Below the pieces are notes generated by a model. That model was not told the DNA's origin and ran no database searches. It was given only the letters and a program-made list of their open reading frames with translations. Below, piece after piece: positions 10,522-19,764 of a stretch of DNA of 64,000 bases. The DNA comes from JADHLK01 sp038131695 (GTDB lineage: Bacteria > Pseudomonadota > Alphaproteobacteria > Puniceispirillales > Puniceispirillaceae). The DNA is taken from positions 1 to 64,000 of the forward strand of contig JAYPQA010000026.1 of NCBI GenBank assembly GCA_038131695.1, read 5' to 3'. Numbering within the stretch: position 1 is the stretch's first letter; each line of letters begins with the position of its first letter. The position numbers were made by a program, and so were the translations under genes.

Positions 10522-12408
10522 TGGCACAATGAAGTCACCACCGAGACACTTGCTTATCTGGCAAAGCAGGCAGGCATGGATACGCTGCGCTTTATCACCT
10601 GCGGGTCTGTTGACGATGGAAATCCATTGATTGGCAGGCTGCTCTATGAATCAAAGGTCATTTTAGACGATCAGCTAACAACTCTCGAATCCGATAGCAG
10701 AAAATTCGGCACTCAGGGTGGTGGTTTGGATTTTGCACTCCTTGTCGATGGGTTGGCTGCTGAGCGTGAGCAGGGCATCACAATTGATGTGGCTTATCGC
10801 TATTTCACCACCACACGAACATTTTATCGTCGCCTGACACATAGGACCATGAGCAATACACCCGCAATATGGCAACTGGCGCGTCGACCGCTGGACTGGC
10901 GATCATCATGATTGATGCACGCAAGGGGCTCGACCAGACCAGGCGTCACGCTTTCATTTGCCGCGCTTCTTGGCATCCGACATATCGTTCTTGCGATCAA
11001 CAAAATGGACCTTGTCGATTATTCGTCTGAACAGATTCGATGCGATCGTGGCTGAATTCTCAGCACTAAATGACAGGCTTGGTTTTCTGAAATCATTTCA
11101 ATTCCATTATTCGGCGCTTCATGGCGATAATATCATCGCACAGATCCGATCGGACGCGGTGGTATGACGGGCCGACGCTCTTGGATCATCTTGAAACGGT
11201 AAAAATACCTGGCCCTGACGAGGCGGCCCCTCCTGCGCCTGCCGGTCAGTATGTGATCCGGCCCCGATCAAGATTTTTCGTGGCTATGCGGGGCGGGGCC
11301 GGCGGAGTGGTGGAATGCGCCAGGGCCTGTCAGGATCTTATACCATCAGGCAAGGAAACGGTGATCAAAGGCATTTTTGTTCGGAATGGAGGTTGTGACG
11401 AAAGCAATCGCCGGTCAGTCAGTCACCGTCACTGTCGATGGCGAATTCGATATCTCTCGGGGTGATATGATTGTTGATGTGGCCAGCCAGCGAAAATTGG
11501 GTGGATCAGTTCCGCGCCGATATTATTTGGATGCTTGATCGGAGATGCTACCTGGGCGTGCGTATACTAAGACTGGTGCGGCGAGCTACACTGTCAGATT
11601 AGCAAAACCACGCCACCGCGTGAATGTGAACGATTATTCTAAAGCACCAGCAGATACACTGCAGTTAAACGACATTGGAAGTTGTAACCTTTCTGTTGAT
11701 CGTCTGGTCACTTTTGACACGTATAAGCAGAATAGGTCTACGGGCTCATTTATTCTAATCGACCCTGAAACAAACGCTACAGCCGCTGCGGGCATGATTA
11801 GCTATCAACTGCGGCGTAGTCAAAACATACATTGGCAGGCATTGGATGTGGGACCAAAACAACGCTCTTTAGCTAAGAAACAACGTGCGTGCGTGTTGTG
11901 GTTTACTGGATTGTCTGGCTCAGGCAAATCAACCATAGCAAACATCCTCGAAAAAAAGCTTTTTGCAATGTCGCAGCACACCATGCTGCTGGATGGTGAC
12001 AATGTTCGCCACGGGTTAAACCGTGATCTTGGTTTTACTGATGCTGATAGAGTGGAAAACATACGCCGTATTTCAGAAGTATCGAAGCTCATGGTAGAGG
12101 CAGGGTTAATTACACTGGTCTCTTTCATTTCACCTTTTGCAGCTGAAAGACAAATGGCGCGTCAATTGTTTGGTGATGGTGCTTTTGTAGAAATTTATGT
12201 TGATACACCACTAAGTGAAGCAGAGCGTCGGGACGTCAAAGGCTTGTACAAAAAAGCACGTTCTGGCGAACTCAAAAACTTCACTGGGATTGATAGTCCC
12301 TATGAGGCGCCTGTATCACCTGAGATAACATTGTCTACAACGAAAATGGGCGCGGAAGGATCGGCGCAAGTTGTTATTAAGTGGTTAAAGCAAAACAATT
12401 ACATCTGA
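10521..12408 (+). pseudogene. cysNC: Bifunctional sulfate adenylyltransferase subunit 1 / APS kinase (CysN-CysC), CysN part frameshifted
   Basis: The CysN GTPase half reads TETLAYLAKQAGMDTLRFIT then CGSVDDG, but the P-loop GKST is altered to Gly-Asn-Pro. It continues GLDFALLVDGLAAEREQGIT then IDVAYRYFTT, after which the frame breaks repeatedly to about 11540. From 11545 to the end 287 codons are open: the CysN C-terminal barrel, then the CysC kinase with VLWFTGLSGSGKSTIANILE (Walker A), LLDGDNVRHGLNRDLGF, RRISEVSKLMVEAGL and a Pro-Tyr-Glu-Ala-Pro segment. The kinase domain therefore looks intact. CysNC fusions (NodQ type) occur in many proteobacteria and yield PAPS. The intact part is more AT-rich than the broken part, an odd break inside one gene. 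Confidence 0.75.
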
Positions 12409-12560
12409 CCCGTAGTAACTAGGATTAACGCTATGCCTATTCCAATAGCCCAAAATAGCCAATTGCAAGTTTTTGAGTTCTGCCATTCACATGAAGCATT
12501 TAAAACTTACGGATTGCTAAAACACTATTACATGGTGCGGAGAAAGCCAAAAATGATATT

Positions 12561-12633
12561 GGCGGAGTAGCTCAGCTGGTTAGAGCAGCGGAATCATAAT
12601 CCGCGTGTCGGGGTTAGAGTCCCTCCCCTACCA
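12561..12633 (+). tRNA. tRNA-Met (CAT), damaged T-arm/acceptor
   Basis: The first 49 bases are a perfect tRNA 5' half: acceptor GGCGGAG, D-arm GCTC...GAGC, anticodon stem GCGGA/TCCGC and loop ATCATAA, with anticodon CAT at 12595-12597. This is the usual alphaproteobacterial elongator tRNA-Met pattern. The 3' half is about four bases short: only 13 bases remain between the variable loop and the acceptor strand instead of the 17 of a T-arm, and GGCGGAG pairs imperfectly with CTCCCCT. CCA is encoded at 12631-12633. It is either a pseudo-tRNA or carries an assembly deletion. The CAT anticodon alone cannot exclude tRNA-Ile2. It marks the right edge of the AT-rich island. Confidence 0.75.
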
Positions 12634-12786
12634 TCCATTTCATTTTAAAACTGCCAGTTTTTGCTTTCACCATGTTTCATCAATGGTTTGAATTCACACG
12701 AGAATAGAAGAGGTTCGTCAACATCTGTGTGACAGGTGTGTGACAGCGGCAAAGATGTGCACTGTATATAGTTGATTCTGTGTTGA

Positions 12787-13852
12787 TTATGGATGGAAGT
12801 CAAGAACAGCGGGGTTCTCGCTATTTAATAACCGCATCTGGCCATGTTTCGCCGTGCTAAACCCGAAAATTTCCTTGATACCGCTCTTCTTCAATGCTTC
12901 TTGAAGTTTTATAGGTAGTTCTGTCATTGGCTCTGGGTTAACTTGAATGTCCCCAATGGATGCCAATTGCCTTCTTTGCTCCCAAATCGTTAAACGCAAG
13001 CACAGCCTCTTCAGGATTTATATGGGCAGACTTCATGAATTCCCTTGGTTCATAAGCACCTATCGGAATTGCTGCTAAATCTGGGCTGCCAAGTTTCTTC
13101 GCCGTTTCTTTAAAATCATCTGAATAACCGGCATCTCCGGTAAAGTAGAAGGAGAAGTCGTCCCATTTTAGCATCCAGCCCGACCAAAGAGTTTTGTTTC
13201 TGTCGAAAATGCTCTCTTTGACCAATGTTGCACGGGTGTCGGCTGAATAGTTACACCTTTACGCTGAACCTGTTGCCACCAATCAAGTTCAGAGACATTT
13301 TTAGCCCCCCAATCCTCTAGCAATGACTTGAGGCCAAGGGCACCAAAAACTCACACTTGGCTGTATTTTTAAATCTCACGAATACTGGCCTCATCTAGGT
13401 GGTCGTAGTGATTGTGACTTATTAAAACTACATCAATCCGAGGCAGGTCTGATATCTGGACTGGCGAGGGAGTAACCCGTTTTGGACCCATAAATGAAAA
13501 TGGAGACGCCCTCTCTGAGAATTGAGGGTCAGTCATAATTGTCAAGTTTGAATGATTTAATAGCAAAGTAGAGTGACCAATCCACATCACGGTTTCTTTG
13601 AAAGCCGCGAGGTCATTTTTTGAACTCACACGATAGGGAAGCCGGCATTTCTCTCGTCACTCTCACGAGTAAAGTAGGGGCCGAAAAAACTTAAAAAAGT
13701 CGAAAAAGCTCTTGTCGTGAAGGTCGCCTTTGGATGTTGGAAAGCGCCGTTTGTTTATTGAAGTTTGGAGATTCAGGGTATGTCATTTTTCCAGAGCAGC
13801 CAGATAGAAAAATTGATAAAAAGACAAATAAGCAAGTCCAGCGAAAGAACAT
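12787..13852 (-). pseudogene. Metallo-beta-lactamase-fold hydrolase, NAPE-PLD/UlaG-like lipoprotein, frameshifted
   Basis: From ATG 13852 the protein begins with a lipoprotein signal (LFVFLSIFLSGC, lipobox Leu-Ser-Gly-Cys), so it would be a membrane-anchored periplasmic enzyme. Further frames give ETVMWIGHSTLLLNHSNLTI, MTDPQFSERASPF, DVVLISHNHYDHLDEASI (the HxHxDH metal motif), FYFTGDAGYSDDFKE and AIGIHWG. These motifs in this order match the N-acyl-phosphatidylethanolamine phospholipase D-like branch of the superfamily. At least three frameshifts separate the pieces. Substrate is unknown. Its ATG follows the likely pyrE stop directly (TAGATG). Composition is AT-rich, closer to the island than to pyrE. 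Confidence 0.6.
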
Positions 13853-14663
13853 CTAAATCTCCTGATTCTGGAAATGTATAACTTCAGCCGCTTCCTGCAG
13901 AGCCTCTATGTAATCTGAGGCACCGTTGCTGGCCACCTTCGCCTTGCCCCATCTATCCTCTATCCCCCCAGAATAGCCAGCTCTGTTGCCCCGCCATGTG
14001 CGCCGGACCAGCTGATCGGGTCATCCAGAAAGCGTTCCACCTCAACCAGCACTTCGAAGAGAAATATTCCTGCTCGCGGCAGATTTCCAGCACATCGCGC
14101 CAGGTCGCCAGATAATGCAGCTTCAGCCCCACCTTCTCTAACGCCTCTCTGGATTGCGGGAAAATATCATAATAGAAAATCACGATGGTATCGCTGATAT
14201 CGGCTCCTGCGGTGCGGATAGCCTCACAGAATTTGATCTTGCTGCCGCCATCAGTGGTCAAATCCTCCACCAGCAGGGCGCGCTTGCCCTCCATCGTATC
14301 GCCCTCAATCTGGGCATCGCGGCCAAAACCCTTTGGCTTCTTACGGACATAATGCATTGGCAGGTTCAGCTTGTCCGCCAGCCAGGCAGCAAATGGAATA
14401 CCAGCTGTCTCGCCGCCAATCACCGTATCCAGCGATTCAAAACCGATATCATGCACCACTACGCTGGCGGCAAAATCCATCAGCGTGCCGCGGATGCGCG
14501 GATAGGAAATCAACTTGCGACAATCAATATAGACTGGGCTGGCAAGGCCAGAGGTGAACATGAAAGGCTGATCTGTGCGGAAGTGAATAGCGTTGATTTC
14601 CAGCAGCATACTGGCTGTCATTTTGGCAATCATTTCGCGTTCGGGAAATGCGCTACGGATCAT
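13853..14663 (-). CDS. pyrE: Orotate phosphoribosyltransferase (frameshifted near C-terminus)
   Basis: PyrE converts orotate and PRPP to OMP in pyrimidine synthesis. The first ~199 residues are continuous and typical: FMFTSGLASPVYIDCRKLIS, GGETAGIPFAAWLADKLNLP and the PRPP loop RALLVEDLTTDGGSK. After the segment ending Glu-Tyr-Phe the frame breaks. The family tail with a Ser-Gly-Ala-His-Gly-Gly motif appears in another frame, then GGIEDRWGKAKVASNGASDY in a third frame inside a run of Gs, reaching TAG at 13855-13853. Read without corrections, the open frame stops at 13953. The restored protein is about 35-40 residues longer than usual PyrE, so the tail is uncertain. Breaks in such a gene suggest sequence error. 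Confidence 0.8.
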
Positions 14664-14763
14664 CTTGGCCCCCTCTTATTTGACCTTCATAAAAACTTGT
14701 TCCCCTGTCGTTAATCTATTCCGGCATCCAAAACAATGAAAAACCGGGCCGGCTCCCCGCTGG

Positions 14764-16058
14764 TCAGGCGGTTTTGGTTAAAAAGCTGAACAAAACATCG
14801 GTGCCCGCTATCAGATCGGCAATCTCCATCGCCTCATCAGGATTGTGCGAGCCATTGCGATTACGCACAAAAACGATTGCCGAGGGAATGCCGGCATTGG
14901 CGAACACAGCCGCATCATGCCCGCCGCCGGACGGCATGGTGAACGCGGTGTCATCTGGAATCAGCCATCGCGCCTGAGACAGCTTTCCACCAGCGCCGGC
15001 ATCACACAAGGCCGGGGCGGTTTGCATTTCAGTGCCGAGCTCAAAGCGCACGCCTCTTTCTTGCTCCACCGTTTTAATCTCGCGCTCCAGAAGCTGGTCA
15101 TATCGGTCCAGCACCGGCGGCGCTCTGGCTGCGGAATTCAAGCGAGAAATCAATATAATCGGCAATGCGGGTGAGGGCATGGCGTTGCGGATCGGTTGCG
15201 ATCATACCGCTGGTCAGCACCAAGTCTTCGCCTTTTGCAAATGGTCAGCCAGCTCTCATCCAGCCTGGAGAGCAAATCCACCATCGCCAGCACCGGGTCC
15301 TTGCGATAGGCCCGCGGCACCGCCCCGGAATGACCCGGCACGCTGATACAGCGAATATTTCGATAGCGCACATTGCCTCTGATACCGGACACCACTGCGG
15401 CAGGGACTTGTTTTTCCACCAGCAACGGGCCCTGTTCTATATGCAGCTCCAGATAGGCAGTGACCGTTTTTGGGTCCAGTAATGGCAGCTGCTTTTCCAC
15501 GCGGCTCATATCAATGCCCATATCGGCCATATGCGCGCCCAGGCTGCGCCCATCTGCCTTGTGGCGGGCCTCCAGCTCACTGTCCTGCAGCTGGCCCAGC
15601 AAGGCTTTGGACGCGATATAGCAGGGCCCGAACCACGCGCTTTCCTCAGCCCGCATGGCGATCACCTTGACCGGCTTTTTGAAGCGCTGGCCGGATTGGC
15701 GCGCCCGCAACAGGCAGAGCAGCCCGGCAATCACCCCGGCCAGCCCGTCAAAATTACCGCCATTTGGCACCGTATCCACATGTGAGCCAATCAGGATATA
15801 TTTTTCTGCCGCCGCATCCTCTGGCAGGGAGAAAATGGCATTCTGGCCTTCATCATAGGCAACCGCCAGCCCGGCCCGGCGCGCATATTCTTCCAGATAA
15901 TGCAGGGTTTTTGTTTCAATATCTGAATAGGCAGGCCGGGAAAACCCGGCTGTATCTGCGGAAAAGCTGCCTATCTCATCAAACAGCTGTGCGGCAAGTG
16001 CCAGCTCATCATAAGCGGCCCCCGCCTGTGGCCGTGAGGTTTTATGAAAACTGCTCAT
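14764..16058 (-). CDS. M20-family N-carbamoyl-amino-acid / allantoate amidohydrolase (frameshifted)
   Basis: These zinc enzymes hydrolyse N-carbamoyl groups, releasing CO2 and NH3 (allantoate amidohydrolase, beta-ureidopropionase, L-carbamoylase). Visible motifs are ILIGSHVDTVPNGGNFDGLA (metal His/Asp), VIAMRAEESAWF (catalytic Glu and metal Glu), YLELHIEQGPLLV and, near the end, MPSGGGHDAAVFANAGIPSA (metal His). Near 15240 the frame is lost for about 70 bases, then TSGMIATDPQRHALTRIADY resumes in a second frame and runs to the stop. Restored length, about 430 residues, is normal. The start overlaps the pyrD stop by ATGA, so it is translated from the same message. The pyr context suggests a carbamoyl compound of pyrimidine metabolism. 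Confidence 0.75.
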
Positions 16059-16999
16059 GGTGCGGCCTCCATAAAGACCAGCCCGTCGGCTGCTTCGCCA
16101 TCCTGCACTGTGCCGATCAGCTGGCGCACCGAATTCAGCCCCTGTGCCGACAGATAGCGCTTCAAATCCTCAATCATGCGGGCCATGATGGCTGGTTCAA
16201 TAAAGGTGGCGGTGCCCACCTGCACGGCTGCTGCCCCGGCGATCAGATATTCTATCGCATCCTCTATAGTGGAAATGCCGCCACAGCCGATCACCGGAAT
16301 AGAGACAGATTTGGCACATTGATAGGCCATACGCAGCGCTATCGGCTTGAAGGCCGGGCCGGACAGCCCGCCCATCAGATTGCCCAATTTTGGTCGCCGC
16401 GTTTTGATATCAATCGACATCGCCAGCAAGGTATTGCAGACCACCAGCGCATCTGCCCCGGCGGCCTCTGCGGCCTTGGCGACTTCTGTCGTCTCGCCGG
16501 TATTGGGGGTCAGCTTGGCCCAAAGCGGCAGGTCGGTGGCTGCCCGCATTTTGCGCATCACCATCTCGGTGGAGGAGGGGCGCATGGCAAAGGCCTTGCC
16601 ATCTTCCTCAATATTCGGGCAGGAGATATTCACCTCAATCGCGGCCACGCCCGGCACGCTGATATCGGCACAGAGCCGGGCAAATTCATCTGCGCTTCCG
16701 GCCGAGATACTGACCACCAGCGGCGCGTTATAGCGCTGGTAAAACGGGATAATTTCAGACTTGAAGGCTTCCAGCCCCTTGCTGGGTATGCCGATGGAAT
16801 TCAGCATGGAGCCCTGCACCTCACAGACGCGCGGGGTCGGGTTGCCATTTCTTTTTTCGCGTGTGATGGTCTTGGTCACGTGGGCGCCCAGCAGGTCCAG
16901 ATCAAAAACTTCTGCCAGCTCTTCAGAAAAAGTCCCGGAGGCCGGCATGATCGGGTTTTTCAGCTCCAGCGCGCCGATGCGGGTGGTCAGGTCTAGCAT
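16055..16999 (-). CDS. pyrD: Dihydroorotate dehydrogenase, class 1B catalytic subunit
   Basis: A 314-residue FMN TIM-barrel enzyme that interconverts dihydroorotate and orotate. It begins MLDLTTRIGALELKNPIMPA, has AIEVNISCPNIEEDGKAF (with the class 1 active-site Cys), AKLTPNTGETTEVAKAAEAA, VVCNTLLAMSIDIKTRRPKL and a phosphate-binding end PVIGCGGISTIEDAIEYL. Length and sequence fit the PyrDB type, which works with the electron-transfer subunit PyrK, encoded 18 bases upstream. The frame is intact. It sits between pyrK and the M20 amidohydrolase in one minus-strand unit with a TRAP transporter. A related enzyme, dihydropyrimidine dehydrogenase PreA, is less likely because no ferredoxin domain is present. 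Confidence 0.88.
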   Translation of the reverse strand: MLDLTTRIGALELKNPIMPASGTFSEELAEVFDLDLLGAHVTKTITREKRNGNPTPRVCEVQGSMLNSIGIPSKGLEAFKSEIIPFYQRYNAPLVVSISAGSADEFARLCADISVPGVAAIEVNISCPNIEEDGKAFAMRPSSTEMVMRKMRAATDLPLWAKLTPNTGETTEVAKAAEAAGADALVVCNTLLAMSIDIKTRRPKLGNLMGGLSGPAFKPIALRMAYQCAKSVSIPVIGCGGISTIEDAIEYLIAGAAAVQVGTATFIEPAIMARMIEDLKRYLSAQGLNSVRQLIGTVQDGEAADGLVFMEAAP

Positions 17000-17017
17000 C
17001 CGATAGCCTCCTGAATA

Positions 17018-17839
17018 TCAAAAACCGGCCCCTTCCCGGCAGACGCGCTCATGCACTATCTGTCCTAAACGGCGAAAGCCGCGCACACAGCATTGGCACA
17101 TGCCAAGCCCGCAGGCCATCTGCTGTTCCAGCGCGATTTGCCCGGGGATGTTATGCGCCTTGCCAATATCCTGCAGCAGCTCCAGCAGTCGGTTGGAGCC
17201 GCAGGTATAAACCGCATCGACCCCCTCTTCAGCGATCAGCCCTTCAATCAGGGCGCGCACCGAGGCGGTATCAGAGGTGCCTTGCTCATCCGTGACCGTA
17301 ATGACGCGGGCCCCCAGAGCTTGCAAATAATCCAGCGACATCAGCAGATCCGGGCTGCGTGCGCTGCAAATGGCGGTCAGCTGGCGGCCCATCTGGCGGG
17401 CCTGCAAGGCCAGCGGAGCCAGCGTGGCCAGCCCCACCCCGCGTGCCACCAGCAGCAGCTTTTGCCAGCTGGGCAGAATATCAAAGCCGCGCCCCAACGG
17501 GCCCAGAACGGTAAAATTATCGCCTGGCTTGAAGGCCCGCCATCGCCGCCGTGCCCGGTTCCGGTCACCTTGTAGAGGAAATGCAGCTCGCCTTTTTCCG
17601 GGTAGTAGCCATAAATGCTCATCGGGCGGCGCAAATAGGGTTGCTGGGCCTGCGAGACCGGGCAGAGCAGATGGAAAAACTGGCCGGGCGCACAGCTGAG
17701 GATTTCAGCTGGTGCCTCTAAAATCAGCTGCCGGTAATCGCTGTTGACCGGCTGGTTGCTTTTTCACCCGGCAGGCCACATCATGCAGATGCGGGGCCGG
17801 TGGGCGGTTCGGGTTTTCTGTCATAGCAAACACGCTCAT
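17018..17839 (-). CDS. pyrK: Dihydroorotate dehydrogenase electron-transfer subunit PyrK (frameshifted)
   Basis: PyrK carries FAD and a [2Fe-2S] cluster and passes electrons from PyrD to NAD. From ATG 17839 the N-terminus reads MSVFAMTENPNRPPAPHLHD then VACRVKK. After a frame break comes LILEAPAEILSCAPGQFFHL and RRPMSIYGYYPEKGELHFLY with the flavin-binding Arg-Arg-Pro-Met-Ser. After a second break comes KLLLVARGVGLATLAPLA. The C-terminus has MACGLGMCQCCVRGFRRL and a last Cys in HERVCREG, giving the four cluster ligands. Two or more single-base breaks are needed, but all functional motifs remain. Its stop is 18 bases before pyrD. Confidence 0.78.
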
Positions 17840-17849
17840 CCGACCGTCC

Positions 17850-19130
17850 TCATCCGAAAATCAGATTGGGAATGAACAGGGAGATAGACGGGATATAGGT
17901 GATGATCGCCAAAACCCCGATATTGGCCAGAATAAAAGGCCAGACGCCGTTGATGATGCTCATCACCGGGCGGTTCAAGGTAGAGGAGGCGACAAAAATA
18001 TCCAGCCCGAAAGGCGGGGTTATCATGCCAAGGCCAATATTCAGCGTGACGATCATGCCAAAATGGATTGGGTCAATGCCAAGGGCGGTGGCCACCGGAA
18101 ACAGCGGCGGCACCAGTATCAGCAAGGCAGAATTGGGGTCAATGAACATACCGGCGATCAGGAAACAGATATTGACCACCAGCAAAAAGACGATAGGCCC
18201 GGCTCCCACCGCTTGCAAGAAACCGCTGATCTGGGCAGGCACTTGGGCCAGCGTGATAAAAAAGGACAGCACCCCGCCCATCGCCAGCAGAATAAAAATT
18301 GTAGCTGTGGCAATGGCGCTTTTTTCCGCGAGCCGCACCAGTTTAGCAAAGCTGAGATTGCGGTAAATAAAGGCCTCTACCAGAATGGCATAGACCACAC
18401 TGACTGCGGCAGCTTCGGTGGGGGTAAAGACCCCGCTATAGATGCCGCCCAGAATAATCAGCGGCATCCCCAGCGCCCAGCCAGCTGCGCGCAGGGCCTG
18501 CCATTTTTCCCGGCCACTGGTCCGGGCAAAGGATTTCACCCCGGCCCGCCGCGCCTCAAACTTGACCAGAATGGCAAAGGCCAGCCCCAGCACCAGACCG
18601 ACCGCCAGCCCGCCGGCAAATAGCCGCGCGATTGATGAGCCGGTCATCCAGCCATAGATGATAAAGGTAATGGATGGCGGTATCAACAAGGCGGTCTCGG
18701 CACTGGCGACCAGCAGGCCAAGGCTGAATTTGTCTGAAAAACCGACTGAACGCATCTCCGGATAGACCATGCGTCCCATCGCGGCAACTGTCGCCGGGGC
18801 TGAGCCAGAGACTGACCCAAAGGCCATGGACCCGCCAATCACCGTATAACCCATCCCGCCTCTGGCATGGCCGACCAGCGCCTTGACCAAACCGGTCAGC
18901 CGCTTGGCAATCTGTCCCGACCCCATCAGCTGGGCCGCAAAAATAAAAAACGGTATCGCCAGCAGGGTAGAATGATTAATGCCGCCCAGCGTTTTTTGAA
19001 TAAAGGCCAGGTCAGGTATCGCGCTGTAAAAAATGGTTTTGGTAGCCAGAGCTGGTATGCCAAGAACCAGCAACATCTCAAAACCGGTGATCAGCAAAAA
19101 GACCGCCAGAAGGATGATAATGAAAAGCAT
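17850..19130 (-). CDS. dctM: TRAP transporter large permease subunit (DctM)
   Basis: A 426-residue, very hydrophobic protein of the DctM family, the ion-coupled channel of tripartite periplasmic transporters. It shows the family pattern of about twelve helices, including GINHSTLLAIPFFIFAAQLM, GGMGYTVIGGSMAFGSVSGS (conserved Gly/Ser-rich region), SAETALLIPPSITFIIYGWM and NIGLGMITPPFGLDIFVASS. The frame is intact. It overlaps dctQ by one base and ends 10 bases before the pyrK start, so transport and the pyr enzymes are probably one operon. The substrate is not determined by sequence; the context favours a carboxylated pyrimidine such as orotate, which is an inference. Confidence 0.88.
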   Translation of the reverse strand: MLFIIILLAVFLLITGFEMLLVLGIPALATKTIFYSAIPDLAFIQKTLGGINHSTLLAIPFFIFAAQLMGSGQIAKRLTGLVKALVGHARGGMGYTVIGGSMAFGSVSGSAPATVAAMGRMVYPEMRSVGFSDKFSLGLLVASAETALLIPPSITFIIYGWMTGSSIARLFAGGLAVGLVLGLAFAILVKFEARRAGVKSFARTSGREKWQALRAAGWALGMPLIILGGIYSGVFTPTEAAAVSVVYAILVEAFIYRNLSFAKLVRLAEKSAIATATIFILLAMGGVLSFFITLAQVPAQISGFLQAVGAGPIVFLLVVNICFLIAGMFIDPNSALLILVPPLFPVATALGIDPIHFGMIVTLNIGLGMITPPFGLDIFVASSTLNRPVMSIINGVWPFILANIGVLAIITYIPSISLFIPNLIFG

Positions 19131-19642
19131 TATCCAGCCTCCTTTACTTCGCTATCTTCTTCATCTTCTGCTGTCTCAAACCGATTGATAAGAGCACAGA
19201 AATTCAGCCCATAACGCAGGGAAAGCAGGGCAAAACCGACAACCGGGGCCATATAAATCCAGCCCATTGGAATATCCAGCGTCGGGCTGCGCTGACCCGT
19301 GCCCAGCACAAAGACGACAAGCTGGTAAGCCAGCCAGGCCATATAGGCAGAAAATACACAGCCCACCGCATCGATCAGCTTGCGGGTGATAAATTTGACC
19401 CGCTCCGGCAGGGCTTCACGCAGCGTGTCTATGCTGACATGACGGCCTTTTTCAAGGGCAAGGCCAAGCGCGCCAAAAACCAGAAAAATATTCATCAGCC
19501 GGACAGCTTCTTCAATCCAGGCGAGTTGGCTGGCCAGCGTGCCGCCAATCTCACGGGTGACCACATTCACCGCAAACAGGGCCACCATAGTCAGGAAAAT
19601 AGAGACCAGAAACCAGCGTTCCAGAAATCTGATAATCCGCAT
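19130..19642 (-). CDS. dctQ: TRAP transporter small permease subunit (DctQ)
   Basis: About 170 residues with four membrane helices. The ATG at 19642 (MRIIRFLERWFLVSIFLTMV) is preferred because GGGCGGGAG lies just upstream; an earlier ATG at 19663 would add seven residues. The family pattern is present: a first helix, then SQLAWIEEAVRLMNIFLVFG and ALGLALEKGRHVSIDTLREA (Trp-Glu and His motif), and a final helix with GWIYMAPVVGFALLSLRYGL. The tail is acidic (ETAEDEEDSEVKEAG). DctQ supports DctM in the membrane. The stop shares a base with the dctM start, and dctP lies 122 bases upstream. Confidence 0.85.
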   Translation of the reverse strand: MRIIRFLERWFLVSIFLTMVALFAVNVVTREIGGTLASQLAWIEEAVRLMNIFLVFGALGLALEKGRHVSIDTLREALPERVKFITRKLIDAVGCVFSAYMAWLAYQLVVFVLGTGQRSPTLDIPMGWIYMAPVVGFALLSLRYGLNFCALINRFETAEDEEDSEVKEAG

Positions 19643-19764
19643 GAATGCTCCCGCCCTTTGCATCAAATTGTGTCAGTTGAATGAATGGCAGCCAAACCGA
19701 GGCTAAACCAAAAACGGGAGGCAGCTGTCGCCAACTGCCCCCCGCCCTTTTTTGAAGACAAAAG

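Noticed and set aside
12433..12570. 45-codon plus-strand frame running into the tRNA
   Set aside because: Overlaps the tRNA 5' end, has no family match and lacks a ribosome-binding site.
14690..14770. Possible intrinsic terminator between the M20 hydrolase and pyrE (AAAACCG...CGGTTTTT)
   Set aside because: The seven-base stem encloses a long, weakly paired loop; not convincing enough to annotate.
15764..16996. 410-codon plus-strand open frame opposite pyrD
   Set aside because: It is fully antisense to a clear dihydroorotate dehydrogenase; long antisense frames are expected from the GC-rich codon pattern and its translation (His/Gly/Arg-rich) fits no family.
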